Notes under the pieces: generated by a model
Databases searched by the model: none
What the model was told of the DNA's origin: nothing
The model's input: the letters and a program-made list of their open reading frames with translations, nothing else
Assembly: GCA_016285515.1 (NCBI GenBank)
Contig: JAEEQW010000002.1
Location: 62,001-126,000 of the forward strand
Direction: 5' to 3'
Source of the DNA: Bacteroidales bacterium
Lineage (GTDB): Bacteria; Bacteroidota; Bacteroidia; Bacteroidales; BM520
Length of the DNA: 64,000 nucleotides
Made by a program: the position numbers and the translations under genes
Part shown: positions 8,111-15,206 of the stretch, piece after piece
Layout of the letters: each line of letters begins with the position of its first letter
Position numbering within the stretch: position 1 is the first letter of the stretch

Positions 8111-8791
8111 TTAGTTCTGACGCGCGGAGCGCACTGCGCGGACAGACCGACCGTCGCGGCGGATGTCGTTGTACACGATGTAGTAGTCCAAACCGAAGTA
8201 GAAGAGCCACGCCCCGTTTGGGGAGTCCGTGCCGAGCGAACTCGACCAGTAGTCGCCGTACGAGCCAACGTCGCCGAGCTCGTCGTCCCAACAGAAGCCC
8301 GCTGCGGGCAGGAAGAGACTGTGACCGTTGCTCGCGGTGAAGAGTCTGCCGTTCACACCATTTTGGGTCGTCCATGCAACATTGGTATTGTCCAGCAATT
8401 CTCTCCATTGGTCAGCTGATGGCAGGCACCAGTCGCTGCCCCAGTTGGCTGTGGCCGCATCATCACTCGGCTCCAAGGTGGTCAGGTTGTCGTTGAAGCC
8501 GTTGTTGCCATAATCAGACTCCTTGCAATATTTCGTGAGCTTGTCATAACCACCGTTGCAGTACTTGTAGGTACTCCAGCTGTAAACGGTCTTCGGTTGG
8601 GTCTCGCCCCAAGCGAAATAGTCGCCATAACCTTCGGGAGTTGACGCACCAACATTGCAGGTAGCCCACAAAGTGCCGCTCGGCAGACCGAGGTCAACGT
8701 AGTCATGGTCATTGGGACCGCCACCACATCCTGCAGCGAACACCATCGCTGTCATTAGCATGATGAATGCTAACTTTTGAAACTTTCTCAT
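8111..8791 (-). CDS. FISUMP/DUF1566-like lipoprotein (gene D)
   Basis: 226 residues. The start is the ATG at 8791; the track start at 8797 is a TTG. The lipoprotein signal is MRKFQKLAFIMLMTAMVFAAGC, followed by GGGPNDH and one FISUMP-type domain ending RSVRAVRSARQN. With its upstream region it appears to be a tandem duplicate of gene C: the stop codon lies directly against the end of C's upstream repeat (ctggggtt). The domain body closely matches gene B, whereas the last ~55 codons carry many replacement changes that mostly leave the third base unchanged. Confidence 0.85.
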   Translation of the reverse strand: MRKFQKLAFIMLMTAMVFAAGCGGGPNDHDYVDLGLPSGTLWATCNVGASTPEGYGDYFAWGETQPKTVYSWSTYKYCNGGYDKLTKYCKESDYGNNGFNDNLTTLEPSDDAATANWGSDWCLPSADQWRELLDNTNVAWTTQNGVNGRLFTASNGHSLFLPAAGFCWDDELGDVGSYGDYWSSSLGTDSPNGAWLFYFGLDYYIVYNDIRRDGRSVRAVRSARQN

Positions 8792-8853
8792 ATTCAATTG
8801 GCATTAATGCATCGTAGATAAAACGTCAGTTCAATGTCTTTCTCAATATATTT

Positions 8854-8890
8854 GTCGCTCACCTGACCCAAATGGGCTTTGAGTGAGTAA
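8854..8890 (-). promoter_or_regulatory. 5'-leader stem-loop of gene D (copy 3)
   Basis: The arms ctcac and gtgag pair around a loop with AAGCCCATTTG on the transcribed strand. Relative to gene C the stem bases differ but pairing is kept. Confidence 0.4.
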
Positions 8891-8895
8891 CAGGG

Positions 8896-8903
8896 CAAAA
8901 TTA
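8896..8903 (-). promoter_or_regulatory. -7 element for gene D
   Basis: The minus strand reads TAATTTTG, a perfect TAnnTTTG, in the third copy of the shared upstream repeat. Confidence 0.6.
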
Positions 8904-8998
8904 AGAAAAAAACGTGATTGCTCCCGAATCTGTCAGCAATTTTCAGGAAAAGTCACATCGAAAATGTGAGCTGGGGTTGCAAGAAAAAAGAAAATGCG

Positions 8999-9006
8999 TA
9001 TTTTTG
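8999..9006 (+). promoter_or_regulatory. -7 element for the GldB-like gene
   Basis: TATTTTTG matches TAnnTTTG perfectly. It overlaps the beginning of the longer track ORF (8994) and so supports the ATG at 9036 as the true start. Confidence 0.6.
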
Positions 9007-9035
9007 CAGACATAACACAATGGCATATTGAACCG

Positions 9036-10025
9036 ATGAAACGCCTTATTCCTATATTACTCATTTTCGTGACACTGCTGACAGCCTGCAGACATAATGC
9101 CAACAACTACAAGATAAAACTGGCTCCACAGGACATTGTCACCATGCAGGTCAACCGTTATGACATCGACCTGGCAAGTATCGACACCAACGATTTTGTA
9201 AACGGACTGATTTCAATTTCCGACAAATATTCTGTCTTTCTTGGGGACGTAAAGAGTGACACCTCTGGAATCCACCACATAAGCGAATTCCTGTCGGACC
9301 CTTTCATCGCAAGGATTACAGAAGACAGCCGAAAAGTTTTTCCTCCAAAAAATTCCTTCAGGGAACTGAACGATGCACTCAACCACCTGAAGCACTACTA
9401 CCCTAATTTGCAAACTCCCACCATCTATACGTACATATCCGGCATAGACTACGAGTACCCGGTCATCTACAACGATGACATGCTTATCATTGCACTTGAC
9501 ATGTACCTTGGAAAAGACTATGAATTATATCGCGAAATAGGTATGCCGATGTATAAGACACGGCGTTACGACCGGGATTATTTAGCCAAGGACTGCATGA
9601 TGGAAATCGCTGACGCACTAAACATTGACGAATCACATTGTAATAAGCTCATAGACTGGATGATATATTACGGAAAAAATATCGAATTCACAAAAAGGAT
9701 GATTCCTGATATCGCCGACACAACTTTGCTGGGATACACTTCATCACAGATGGAATGGTGCAAACACAACGAAGCAGCAGTATGGAAATATCTTGTATCA
9801 GATGAGAAACTCTTTTCCACCGACATCGTCCTCATACGCAAGTTCATCGATGACGGGCCGTTCACTTCTCTTTTTTCACACGATTCGCCATCCTCGCTTG
9901 GAAGGTGGATTGGCTGGAAAATCGTCTCAAATTATTGTAAAAACGAAAACATTGACATTTCTCAGTTGATGCAGCTGTCTGACTCACAAGAGATATTAAA
10001 CGAATCACATTACAGGCCGAAATAA
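9036..10025 (+). CDS. gldB: GldB-like lipoprotein
   Basis: A 329-residue lipoprotein resembling the gliding-motility lipoprotein GldB family. The start at MKRLIPILLIFVTLLTAC gives a lipobox LLTAC; the track start lies upstream of the -7 box. Family-like features are an RYDIDLASID segment after the signal, PTIYTYISGIDY in the middle, and a C-terminal DSPSSLGRWIGWKIVSNY. In flavobacteria GldB is needed for gliding; in Bacteroidales homologues occur without gliding and the role is unclear. The next gene starts 11 bp downstream, so the two are probably co-transcribed. Confidence 0.72.
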   Translation: MKRLIPILLIFVTLLTACRHNANNYKIKLAPQDIVTMQVNRYDIDLASIDTNDFVNGLISISDKYSVFLGDVKSDTSGIHHISEFLSDPFIARITEDSRKVFPPKNSFRELNDALNHLKHYYPNLQTPTIYTYISGIDYEYPVIYNDDMLIIALDMYLGKDYELYREIGMPMYKTRRYDRDYLAKDCMMEIADALNIDESHCNKLIDWMIYYGKNIEFTKRMIPDIADTTLLGYTSSQMEWCKHNEAAVWKYLVSDEKLFSTDIVLIRKFIDDGPFTSLFSHDSPSSLGRWIGWKIVSNYCKNENIDISQLMQLSDSQEILNESHYRPK

Positions 10026-10036
10026 TCAGGAACGCT

Positions 10037-11425
10037 ATGAAAACAGTATTGCTGACTGGTGCGACCGGGACCATGGGGGCTGCCGGACTCAAGGAGTTGC
10101 TTAAACAAAACAATTTCAAGATCAAGCTGTTAGTCCGTCCTTCAAAAAAAAACAAGAAGAAGCTTCAATACCTACATAATAATCCTTCAGTGGAAATCAT
10201 TTGGGGCGACCTCACGAATTACGATGACGTTCTGAAAAGCGTCACAGACTCTGACTATGTTCTGCACGTTGGGGGTATGGTCTCGCCCAACGCCGATTTC
10301 CATCCTGAAGAAACTTACAAAGTCAATGTGGGCGCTGCCAAGAATATTGTCGATGCCATATTGTCACAGCCAAATGCTGATGACATAAAATTGGTGTATA
10401 TAGGTTCTGTTTCTCAAACAGGATTTTACAACTGGCCTAATGTGTATGGGCAAATAGGTGACAGAATAAAAGCCGCTGATTTTGACCAATATGCAGCTTC
10501 CAAAGTCGAAGCCGAACGCATTATTGTCGAATCGGGAATTAAGCATTGGGTGAGTCTTCGACAAACCAGCATATTATATCCTGAAATTATCAAAAACGGA
10601 TACACTCCTACCATTTTTCATGTTCCATTACAGGGATGTCTCGAATGGGTTACAGTAGAGGATTCGGGACGTCTTCTTGCAAATATCTGCCAGGATTCAG
10701 TCCCGGACAGTTTTTGGAACAATTTCTACAACGTAAGCAGCGGCAAGGATTTCAGAATGACGAATTATGAATTTGAATGTCGTCTGCTCAAAGCCTTGAG
10801 ATGTCCGAAACCGGAAGCAATATTCAATGCCAACTGGTTTGCGCTGCAAAATTTCCACGGACAATGGTACAATGATTCCGATGTGCTTGAAGACATCCTT
10901 CATTTCAGGAGCAACGTTTCCAAAGATGATTACTTTGAATCAATTGGAAGAAGGGTTCCTTTCATCTTCTCATTGTCGAAAGTATTTCCACACATTGTCA
11001 AATTGGCAATGAAACATCTTGCGCATCACAAAATGTTAGGCACTATGACATGGATAATAAACAACGACAAAGAACATATCAAAGCCTATTTCGGAAGTTA
11101 CAAGGACTGGGAGGAAATACCTTCATGGAAGCAGCTTGATCGCACAAAGTATGTCTGGGCTTCCGGCAAAGCATATAAGACAGAAGATTTACAATATGGC
11201 AACACACAGAAATTCAACACCTTAAAGCCTGACGACGAATATGAACTCGCTGATATGCAAGCTATTGCAGAAGAAAGAGGTGGCAGATGTCTTTCCCCAA
11301 AAATGACAAAAGGAGACATGGTCACCAAACTGAAGTGGCAATGTGAAAGCGCTCATATCTTTGAGGCATCGCCCAAACTGATAGTAAAAGGCGGACACTG
11401 GTGCAAAGAATGCCTAAACCGATAA
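10037..11425 (+). CDS. Extended SDR (NAD-dependent epimerase/dehydratase) fused to a zinc-ribbon
   Basis: 462 residues. The N-terminal ~330 residues are an extended short-chain dehydrogenase/reductase with nucleotide-binding TGATGTMG (residues 7-14) and the catalytic pair Y152/K156 (YAASK). The final ~60 residues resemble the DUF723-type zinc-ribbon found in otherwise unrelated proteins: GGRCLSP, TKLKWQC, then a CxxxH...CxxC set (C436, H440, C456, C459). The substrate cannot be told from sequence; a sterol/flavonoid-reductase-like or sugar-epimerase role is possible. It follows the GldB-like gene by 11 bp. The fusion is the odd feature. Confidence 0.8.
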   Translation: MKTVLLTGATGTMGAAGLKELLKQNNFKIKLLVRPSKKNKKKLQYLHNNPSVEIIWGDLTNYDDVLKSVTDSDYVLHVGGMVSPNADFHPEETYKVNVGAAKNIVDAILSQPNADDIKLVYIGSVSQTGFYNWPNVYGQIGDRIKAADFDQYAASKVEAERIIVESGIKHWVSLRQTSILYPEIIKNGYTPTIFHVPLQGCLEWVTVEDSGRLLANICQDSVPDSFWNNFYNVSSGKDFRMTNYEFECRLLKALRCPKPEAIFNANWFALQNFHGQWYNDSDVLEDILHFRSNVSKDDYFESIGRRVPFIFSLSKVFPHIVKLAMKHLAHHKMLGTMTWIINNDKEHIKAYFGSYKDWEEIPSWKQLDRTKYVWASGKAYKTEDLQYGNTQKFNTLKPDDEYELADMQAIAEERGGRCLSPKMTKGDMVTKLKWQCESAHIFEASPKLIVKGGHWCKECLNR

Positions 11426-11492
11426 GGAATAAGGCCACATAAAAGGGCATATTGGTATGATTTTTGATAGGAATACAGAAATGCGCAAAATT

Positions 11493-11890
11493 GGGGCTGC
11501 TCGGTTTTGACAGCAATGATAATGGATTTGTAAGCATGCCGGGTGACGATGATGAATCCCGTAAACAACCTCATCAAAACAATAAACGGCGAATATAACT
11601 ACGCTCTTGCTGCGTAAGTTGAAGGTTTAGTAAACTTATGCTTAATCGCTGCACAAGGTGCGGCGACGAGACATTCCGCGGATGGAGATGCCTGATTCCG
11701 GTCCGGTTACGGGGTGCGCGAAATTTCGGGCTGGCAACAGTGGAGCCTTGACACTGTTGTAAGATTAAGAGGATAAGGAGGAGTTTGGATGTGAGTTTCC
11801 GGGCTTTTCCCGACAATCAACAACTTACTAAGCATGTAGAAAGCACTTTTGTTAGTTGTTTGGACGCGGGTTCGACTCCCGCCAGCTCCA
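11493..11890 (+). ncRNA. ssrA: tmRNA
   Basis: The 5' end GGGGCTGCTCGGTTTTGACAG and the 3' end (T-arm GCGGG TTCGACT CCCGC, then CAGCTCC A) form the tRNA-like domain with a 7-bp acceptor stem. CCA is not encoded. The tag reading frame at 11588-11617 encodes GEYNYALAA followed by TAA, close to the Bacteroidota tag GENNYALAA. tmRNA with SmpB rescues stalled ribosomes and tags the product for degradation. The length of about 398 nt is normal. The track ORFs in this stretch are spurious. Confidence 0.96.
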
Positions 11891-11923
11891 CTTGGAAAGG
11901 GGTAAAATTACCCCGAAATACAA

Positions 11924-11972
11924 AGAAAGACACCGACAATCTTTTTGATTATCAGTGTCTTTCTCTTTTTTT
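11924..11972 (+). terminator. Intrinsic terminator downstream of ssrA
   Basis: The arms AGAAAGACAC and GTGTCTTTCT pair perfectly over 10 bp and are followed by CTTTTTTTC, a classical rho-independent terminator. Confidence 0.85.
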
Positions 11973-11991
11973 CACCGTACTGCTTTCCGGG

Positions 11992-12111
11992 TTACCAGAG
12001 TGTCCAAATTAGGATGCGCTGGTTCTTTGCGGCTGCCAAGGTGTGCGGCTGCCGCAATGCGACAGCCGCCATCACGACAACCGCATAGACAATGAACTTA
12101 CCTTTCCTCAT
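11992..12111 (-). CDS. Possible 39-residue small ORF
   Basis: Too short for the track. ATG at 12111 reads MRKGKFIVYAVVVMAAVAL and ends RILIWTLW before TAA. The hydrophobic N-terminus resembles a signal or single membrane segment. No clear -7 element lies just upstream, so it may be a gene remnant next to ssrA rather than a working gene. Confidence 0.2.
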   Translation of the reverse strand: MRKGKFIVYAVVVMAAVALRQPHTLAAAKNQRILIWTLW

Positions 12112-12143
12112 AAACCATCCTAATTATGGATGCAAAAATGCCC

Positions 12144-12653
12144 TCAATCGGTCTTTTGCTGGTTACTTTTGCCAAAGATACTATCCATACACCGATTTAC
12201 GGCATTTCTAACGGCAGCAGCATCATTGTCTCCCTCTCCCTCACCTTTGCAAACACAGATTACATCGTTCGTTTGGGCTGAAATAATCTGAATGATTATA
12301 CCTACTTTGCGGCCAAGATTAATATACCCACTTTCAGTTTCTCCATAATTTACAACTAATGTGCTGCTGGCGGTTTCGAGGTTAATTTCTGGTATTCTCG
12401 TATATCCTCTTTCAAGAAAATAACCTGAAATCAAATCTGCCGGGTTAGCACTGTATGATGTAGTAACACCATAAATACCATATCCGCCACTATATACACC
12501 AACAACAGATGATTTCTCTGATGTAGGCACTATATAAACATATTTATAGCCTTCAAGTGGTGAATGGAAAGTGACTATCGGAGGTGATAAAGTCATACAA
12601 CCACTAAAAAACAAAACCACTGATGCAAGGACTACCAAAAACAATCTTTTCAT
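12144..12653 (-). CDS. Small lipoprotein of unknown function
   Basis: 169 residues starting at MKRLFLVVLASVVLFFSGC, with lipobox FFSGC. The longer track start at 12689 lies upstream of the -7 box and is excluded. The mature part is Gly/Tyr-rich near the N-terminus (VGVYSGGYGIYGVTTSYSA), has alternating strands (STLVVNYGETESGYINLG), and ends with a helical VRNAVNRCMDSIFG. I do not recognise a named family. It is monocistronic. Confidence 0.7.
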   Translation of the reverse strand: MKRLFLVVLASVVLFFSGCMTLSPPIVTFHSPLEGYKYVYIVPTSEKSSVVGVYSGGYGIYGVTTSYSANPADLISGYFLERGYTRIPEINLETASSTLVVNYGETESGYINLGRKVGIIIQIISAQTNDVICVCKGEGEGDNDAAAVRNAVNRCMDSIFGKSNQQKTD

Positions 12654-12676
12654 AATTATCAAATAATAATTCATGG

Positions 12677-12684
12677 CAAAAATA
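12677..12684 (-). promoter_or_regulatory. -7 element for the small lipoprotein gene
   Basis: The minus strand reads TATTTTTG, a perfect TAnnTTTG, 23 bp before the start codon at 12653. Confidence 0.6.
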
Positions 12685-12689
12685 CACAA

Positions 12690-13024
12690 AAAAACAAATA
12701 ATCAATACTATGTTATTTCATAATATATCAATCACATTTAAATGGTTCTTCTCATACAAAAATTAAATCAATTTGAAATACCAAAATATAATTATACCGA
12801 TACATCATGGTTTTGAAATATCAACTTGCATCCACAGGGATATGATTGGTGCATCGGTGGTAACTATGGTTATATCCATAATGACGCATCTTCACATCCA
12901 AATCATACCCTTCTTTCATAGCCAACACCGCATCCGACAAGCCAATGGACAAAAATAAGGCCTACATCTGCCATTTCGAAAGTGAATGTGTGTTATTTCG
13001 GCAATTATTTTAATGAAAATTGAG
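12690..13024. other. AT-rich intergenic stretch with no convincing gene
   Basis: The only track ORF (12773-12958, +) has a composition unlike real proteins and no promoter. A short minus-strand frame around 12830-12920 (MKEGYDLDVKMRHYGYNHS) has a protein-like look but no supporting signals and may be a decayed gene. Nothing else is recognisable before the -7 box at 13025. Confidence 0.4.
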
Positions 13025-13032
13025 TAATTTTG
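13025..13032 (+). promoter_or_regulatory. -7 element for the gene at 13060
   Basis: TAATTTTG matches TAnnTTTG perfectly, 27 bp before the ATG. Confidence 0.55.
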
Positions 13033-13059
13033 TATCCAAATTGAAAGAATAAGATTCTT

Positions 13060-13587
13060 ATGGAACAATTTGAGGAACAACTACACCAAGACTTGCACCA
13101 GTTTCTCCTGTCTATGAAAGAAGTTGATGAACGTCTGCCTGAGTGTCCCGATGTTGAAGAGAAATGGGAGCAGATAGCAAAAGCTTACATTCTCGACGGC
13201 ATCAGGGAGTTCAATGATTTCCCGTCTGCTTCCCTTGGCTGGATGATGTATATTGGTATGGCCATCGCTAAATTCTGGGATGCTGAATGGGAATTATACT
13301 CGAAGATAGAAGACCTCTATGCCTACTTGCGAGACAAAAAAGGATATGACAGCATGGACGAATATATCCGTGAAGATGTGCTGTTGTTGAGTGGCATTGA
13401 ATATACAATGCTGGAAAAACTGGTAGGCGAATGCGCCTCACGAGTCTATAATGCTCTGATGCACCAGCGCATCGAGCCTGGTACCAAAGAGGCTTTCAAT
13501 GCTTACGTTTCATGTCTGCATCAGCTCTACCTGATGGGAGCCTATATGCAGTTGAAAAGGATGGGCTATCACATGACCCAGATTTAA
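13060..13587 (+). CDS. Conserved-looking hypothetical protein
   Basis: 175 residues, acidic and largely helical, without a signal peptide (MEQFEEQLHQDLHQFLLSMKEVDERLPECPDVEEKW). It contains GWMMYIGMAIAKFWDAEWELY and a C-terminal YLMGAYMQLKRMGYHMTQI. It is probably cytoplasmic. I do not recognise the family. The DUF1294 gene begins 9 bp after its stop, so the two are likely one transcript. Confidence 0.72.
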   Translation: MEQFEEQLHQDLHQFLLSMKEVDERLPECPDVEEKWEQIAKAYILDGIREFNDFPSASLGWMMYIGMAIAKFWDAEWELYSKIEDLYAYLRDKKGYDSMDEYIREDVLLLSGIEYTMLEKLVGECASRVYNALMHQRIEPGTKEAFNAYVSCLHQLYLMGAYMQLKRMGYHMTQI

Positions 13588-13596
13588 AAGTGCTGA

Positions 13597-14001
13597 ATGA
13601 ACGACCAGAACCACCTACATATTGCCATCATCTACCTCGCTGTCATCAACATGGTTGCTTTCTTCATGTACGGTATCGACAAGCGGAAAGCGAAGAAGTC
13701 CAAGTGGAGAATCTCAGAGGCAGCTTTATTGATGATGGCGGTTCTTGGCGGTAGCATCGGAGCATGGTTAGGAATGAAAGTCTGGCACCACAAGACCCTG
13801 CATAAGAAGTTCAGATACGGCATTCCTCTGATACTCATCGCGCAGATAGTGCTGGTGCTCCTCGTCTTGTGCAGACCAAGACATGCCACTGCGGCAACGC
13901 ATCACTACCAAACGAAAGACATACCAATACCGGCGCTGAAGGCCTTGACATTCTCCAGCCGGTTCACACTCAACAATGTGGCAACGGACATATTGAGATA
14001 A
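13597..14001 (+). CDS. DUF1294 membrane protein with an unusual C-terminal tail
   Basis: 134 residues. The first ~90 match DUF1294: a first membrane helix (IAIIYLAVINMVAFFMYGIDKRKA), RISEAALLMMAVLGGSIGAWLGM, KTLHKKFRYGIP and a final helix LILIAQIVLVLLVL. DUF1294 proteins usually end about here. The extra ~43 residues (RPRHATAATHHYQTKD...) come from antisense overlap with the last 97 bp of the convergent DUF5723 gene, so the original 3' end may have been lost by rearrangement. The role is unknown. Confidence 0.75.
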   Translation: MNDQNHLHIAIIYLAVINMVAFFMYGIDKRKAKKSKWRISEAALLMMAVLGGSIGAWLGMKVWHHKTLHKKFRYGIPLILIAQIVLVLLVLCRPRHATAATHHYQTKDIPIPALKALTFSSRFTLNNVATDILR

Positions 14002-15194
14002 AAAGGTCCAAGGGAAAACCCCAAGGCTGTGCCCAAATTGAACATTTGCCTATAATAATATGTATTGGCTACGACTTCAAACCATCTTGTCGGATTGCAA
14101 ACATAGGCGACAGAAAAATAAGGATATTGTTGGGTTTCGATGAAGTCAAGCCTTGCAGATGCTGAAATACGGTGAATTTCATTAATATCATAATTGCCCT
14201 GAAGCAACACTTTGGAATTTGTATGTGTAGTGTATTTCGGAATTTCCTCAGTCTTGATATTCAAAATCTTGGCAAGCGAATCCAATTCTCCCTGTAAACT
14301 TAAATTTTGTTGCAATAAGTCCAGTTCAATGCCTTTGAATGCCACCTCCCCATCAGCCTTAAATTCATAATCGTTTGAATTCCACCAAATTACTCCTAAA
14401 TCAAGAATACTCGCTCCGATGCTGAATTGGTCATTTATCTTATAAGTGACTCCAAGGTCAAAGGCAAAGCCTCGATTGCCAAAGAATTTGCCGATACCGT
14501 TCTTGTTGATGTAATCATACAGGCAACTCGACTTCAACAAAATATCTTCCTTTACCCAAATTGAATCATATTCGGGGGAAGTATAGAATGTCGCATTCAA
14601 TTTCCTGGTCTCAACATTTGCCAAACCAAGCAAGAACTTAGGTCTGATGCCAACTATGAGTTTATCACTAAAAGTCTGCTGTACTCCTACACCAAATTCA
14701 ACATAGCTGTTTAAATTGACATACATGTTGTCAAAGACCAAAGTTTCATTTTTGTCGGCATAATAAGCATTCCCATTGACAATCAGACCAACCAGTTCCT
14801 TAGGAATCAACATATTGAAATCTGTCTTAAAACTGAGGCCTATATCGAAAAATGTATTATTGACTCTAAAACCGCCACCGATAATTTTATCGTTCACGCT
14901 TGCTGAAACCACATTATTCTTTTTCAGCACATTATACATATTTCGTGGAGTGACAGTCAATGAATTGTCATCATTCGTGCGGAACAGATTGTTATACGAG
15001 AACGGCATCCTGCCAGTTGCCGAAAAGTTGCCGAGCACAGGGATATTAATATAATAGTTGTGTGTAACCGGATTTGCCGGATTAAAAGCCAGATTTTCAG
15101 TATTGTTCTTCATAAGATAAATAGCAGTATTATCCTGTGAATAGGCAATCAGGAAAATCAAAAATAAGGCAGCAGATAATACTATTCGTTTCAT
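13905..15194 (-). CDS. DUF5723 family outer-membrane protein
   Basis: 429 residues with the signal peptide MKRIVLSAALFLIFLIAYSQ. Repeated amphipathic strands, the early LAFNPAN motif and the C-terminal aromatic end GIGMSFVW indicate an outer-membrane beta-barrel of the DUF5723 type. The function is unknown. It lies 12 bp downstream of the large lipoprotein gene (15207-16790) and is surely co-transcribed, suggesting a joint envelope role. Its 3' end overlaps the DUF1294 tail on the other strand. Confidence 0.8.
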   Translation of the reverse strand: MKRIVLSAALFLIFLIAYSQDNTAIYLMKNNTENLAFNPANPVTHNYYINIPVLGNFSATGRMPFSYNNLFRTNDDNSLTVTPRNMYNVLKKNNVVSASVNDKIIGGGFRVNNTFFDIGLSFKTDFNMLIPKELVGLIVNGNAYYADKNETLVFDNMYVNLNSYVEFGVGVQQTFSDKLIVGIRPKFLLGLANVETRKLNATFYTSPEYDSIWVKEDILLKSSCLYDYINKNGIGKFFGNRGFAFDLGVTYKINDQFSIGASILDLGVIWWNSNDYEFKADGEVAFKGIELDLLQQNLSLQGELDSLAKILNIKTEEIPKYTTHTNSKVLLQGNYDINEIHRISASARLDFIETQQYPYFSVAYVCNPTRWFEVVANTYYYRQMFNLGTALGFSLGPFYLNMSVATLLSVNRLENVKAFSAGIGMSFVW

Positions 15195-15206
15195 AGACCT
15201 GTCCTC

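Noticed and set aside
11785-12012. 75-residue ORF at the 3' end of ssrA.
   Set aside because: Lies inside the tRNA-like domain and terminator of the tmRNA.
11493-12143. An integration site for a mobile element at the 3' end of ssrA.
   Set aside because: No integrase gene follows and no second copy of the ssrA 3' end is visible in the window.
12773-12958. 61-residue plus-strand ORF in the gap before 13060.
   Set aside because: Composition unlike a protein, no promoter or ribosome-binding site.
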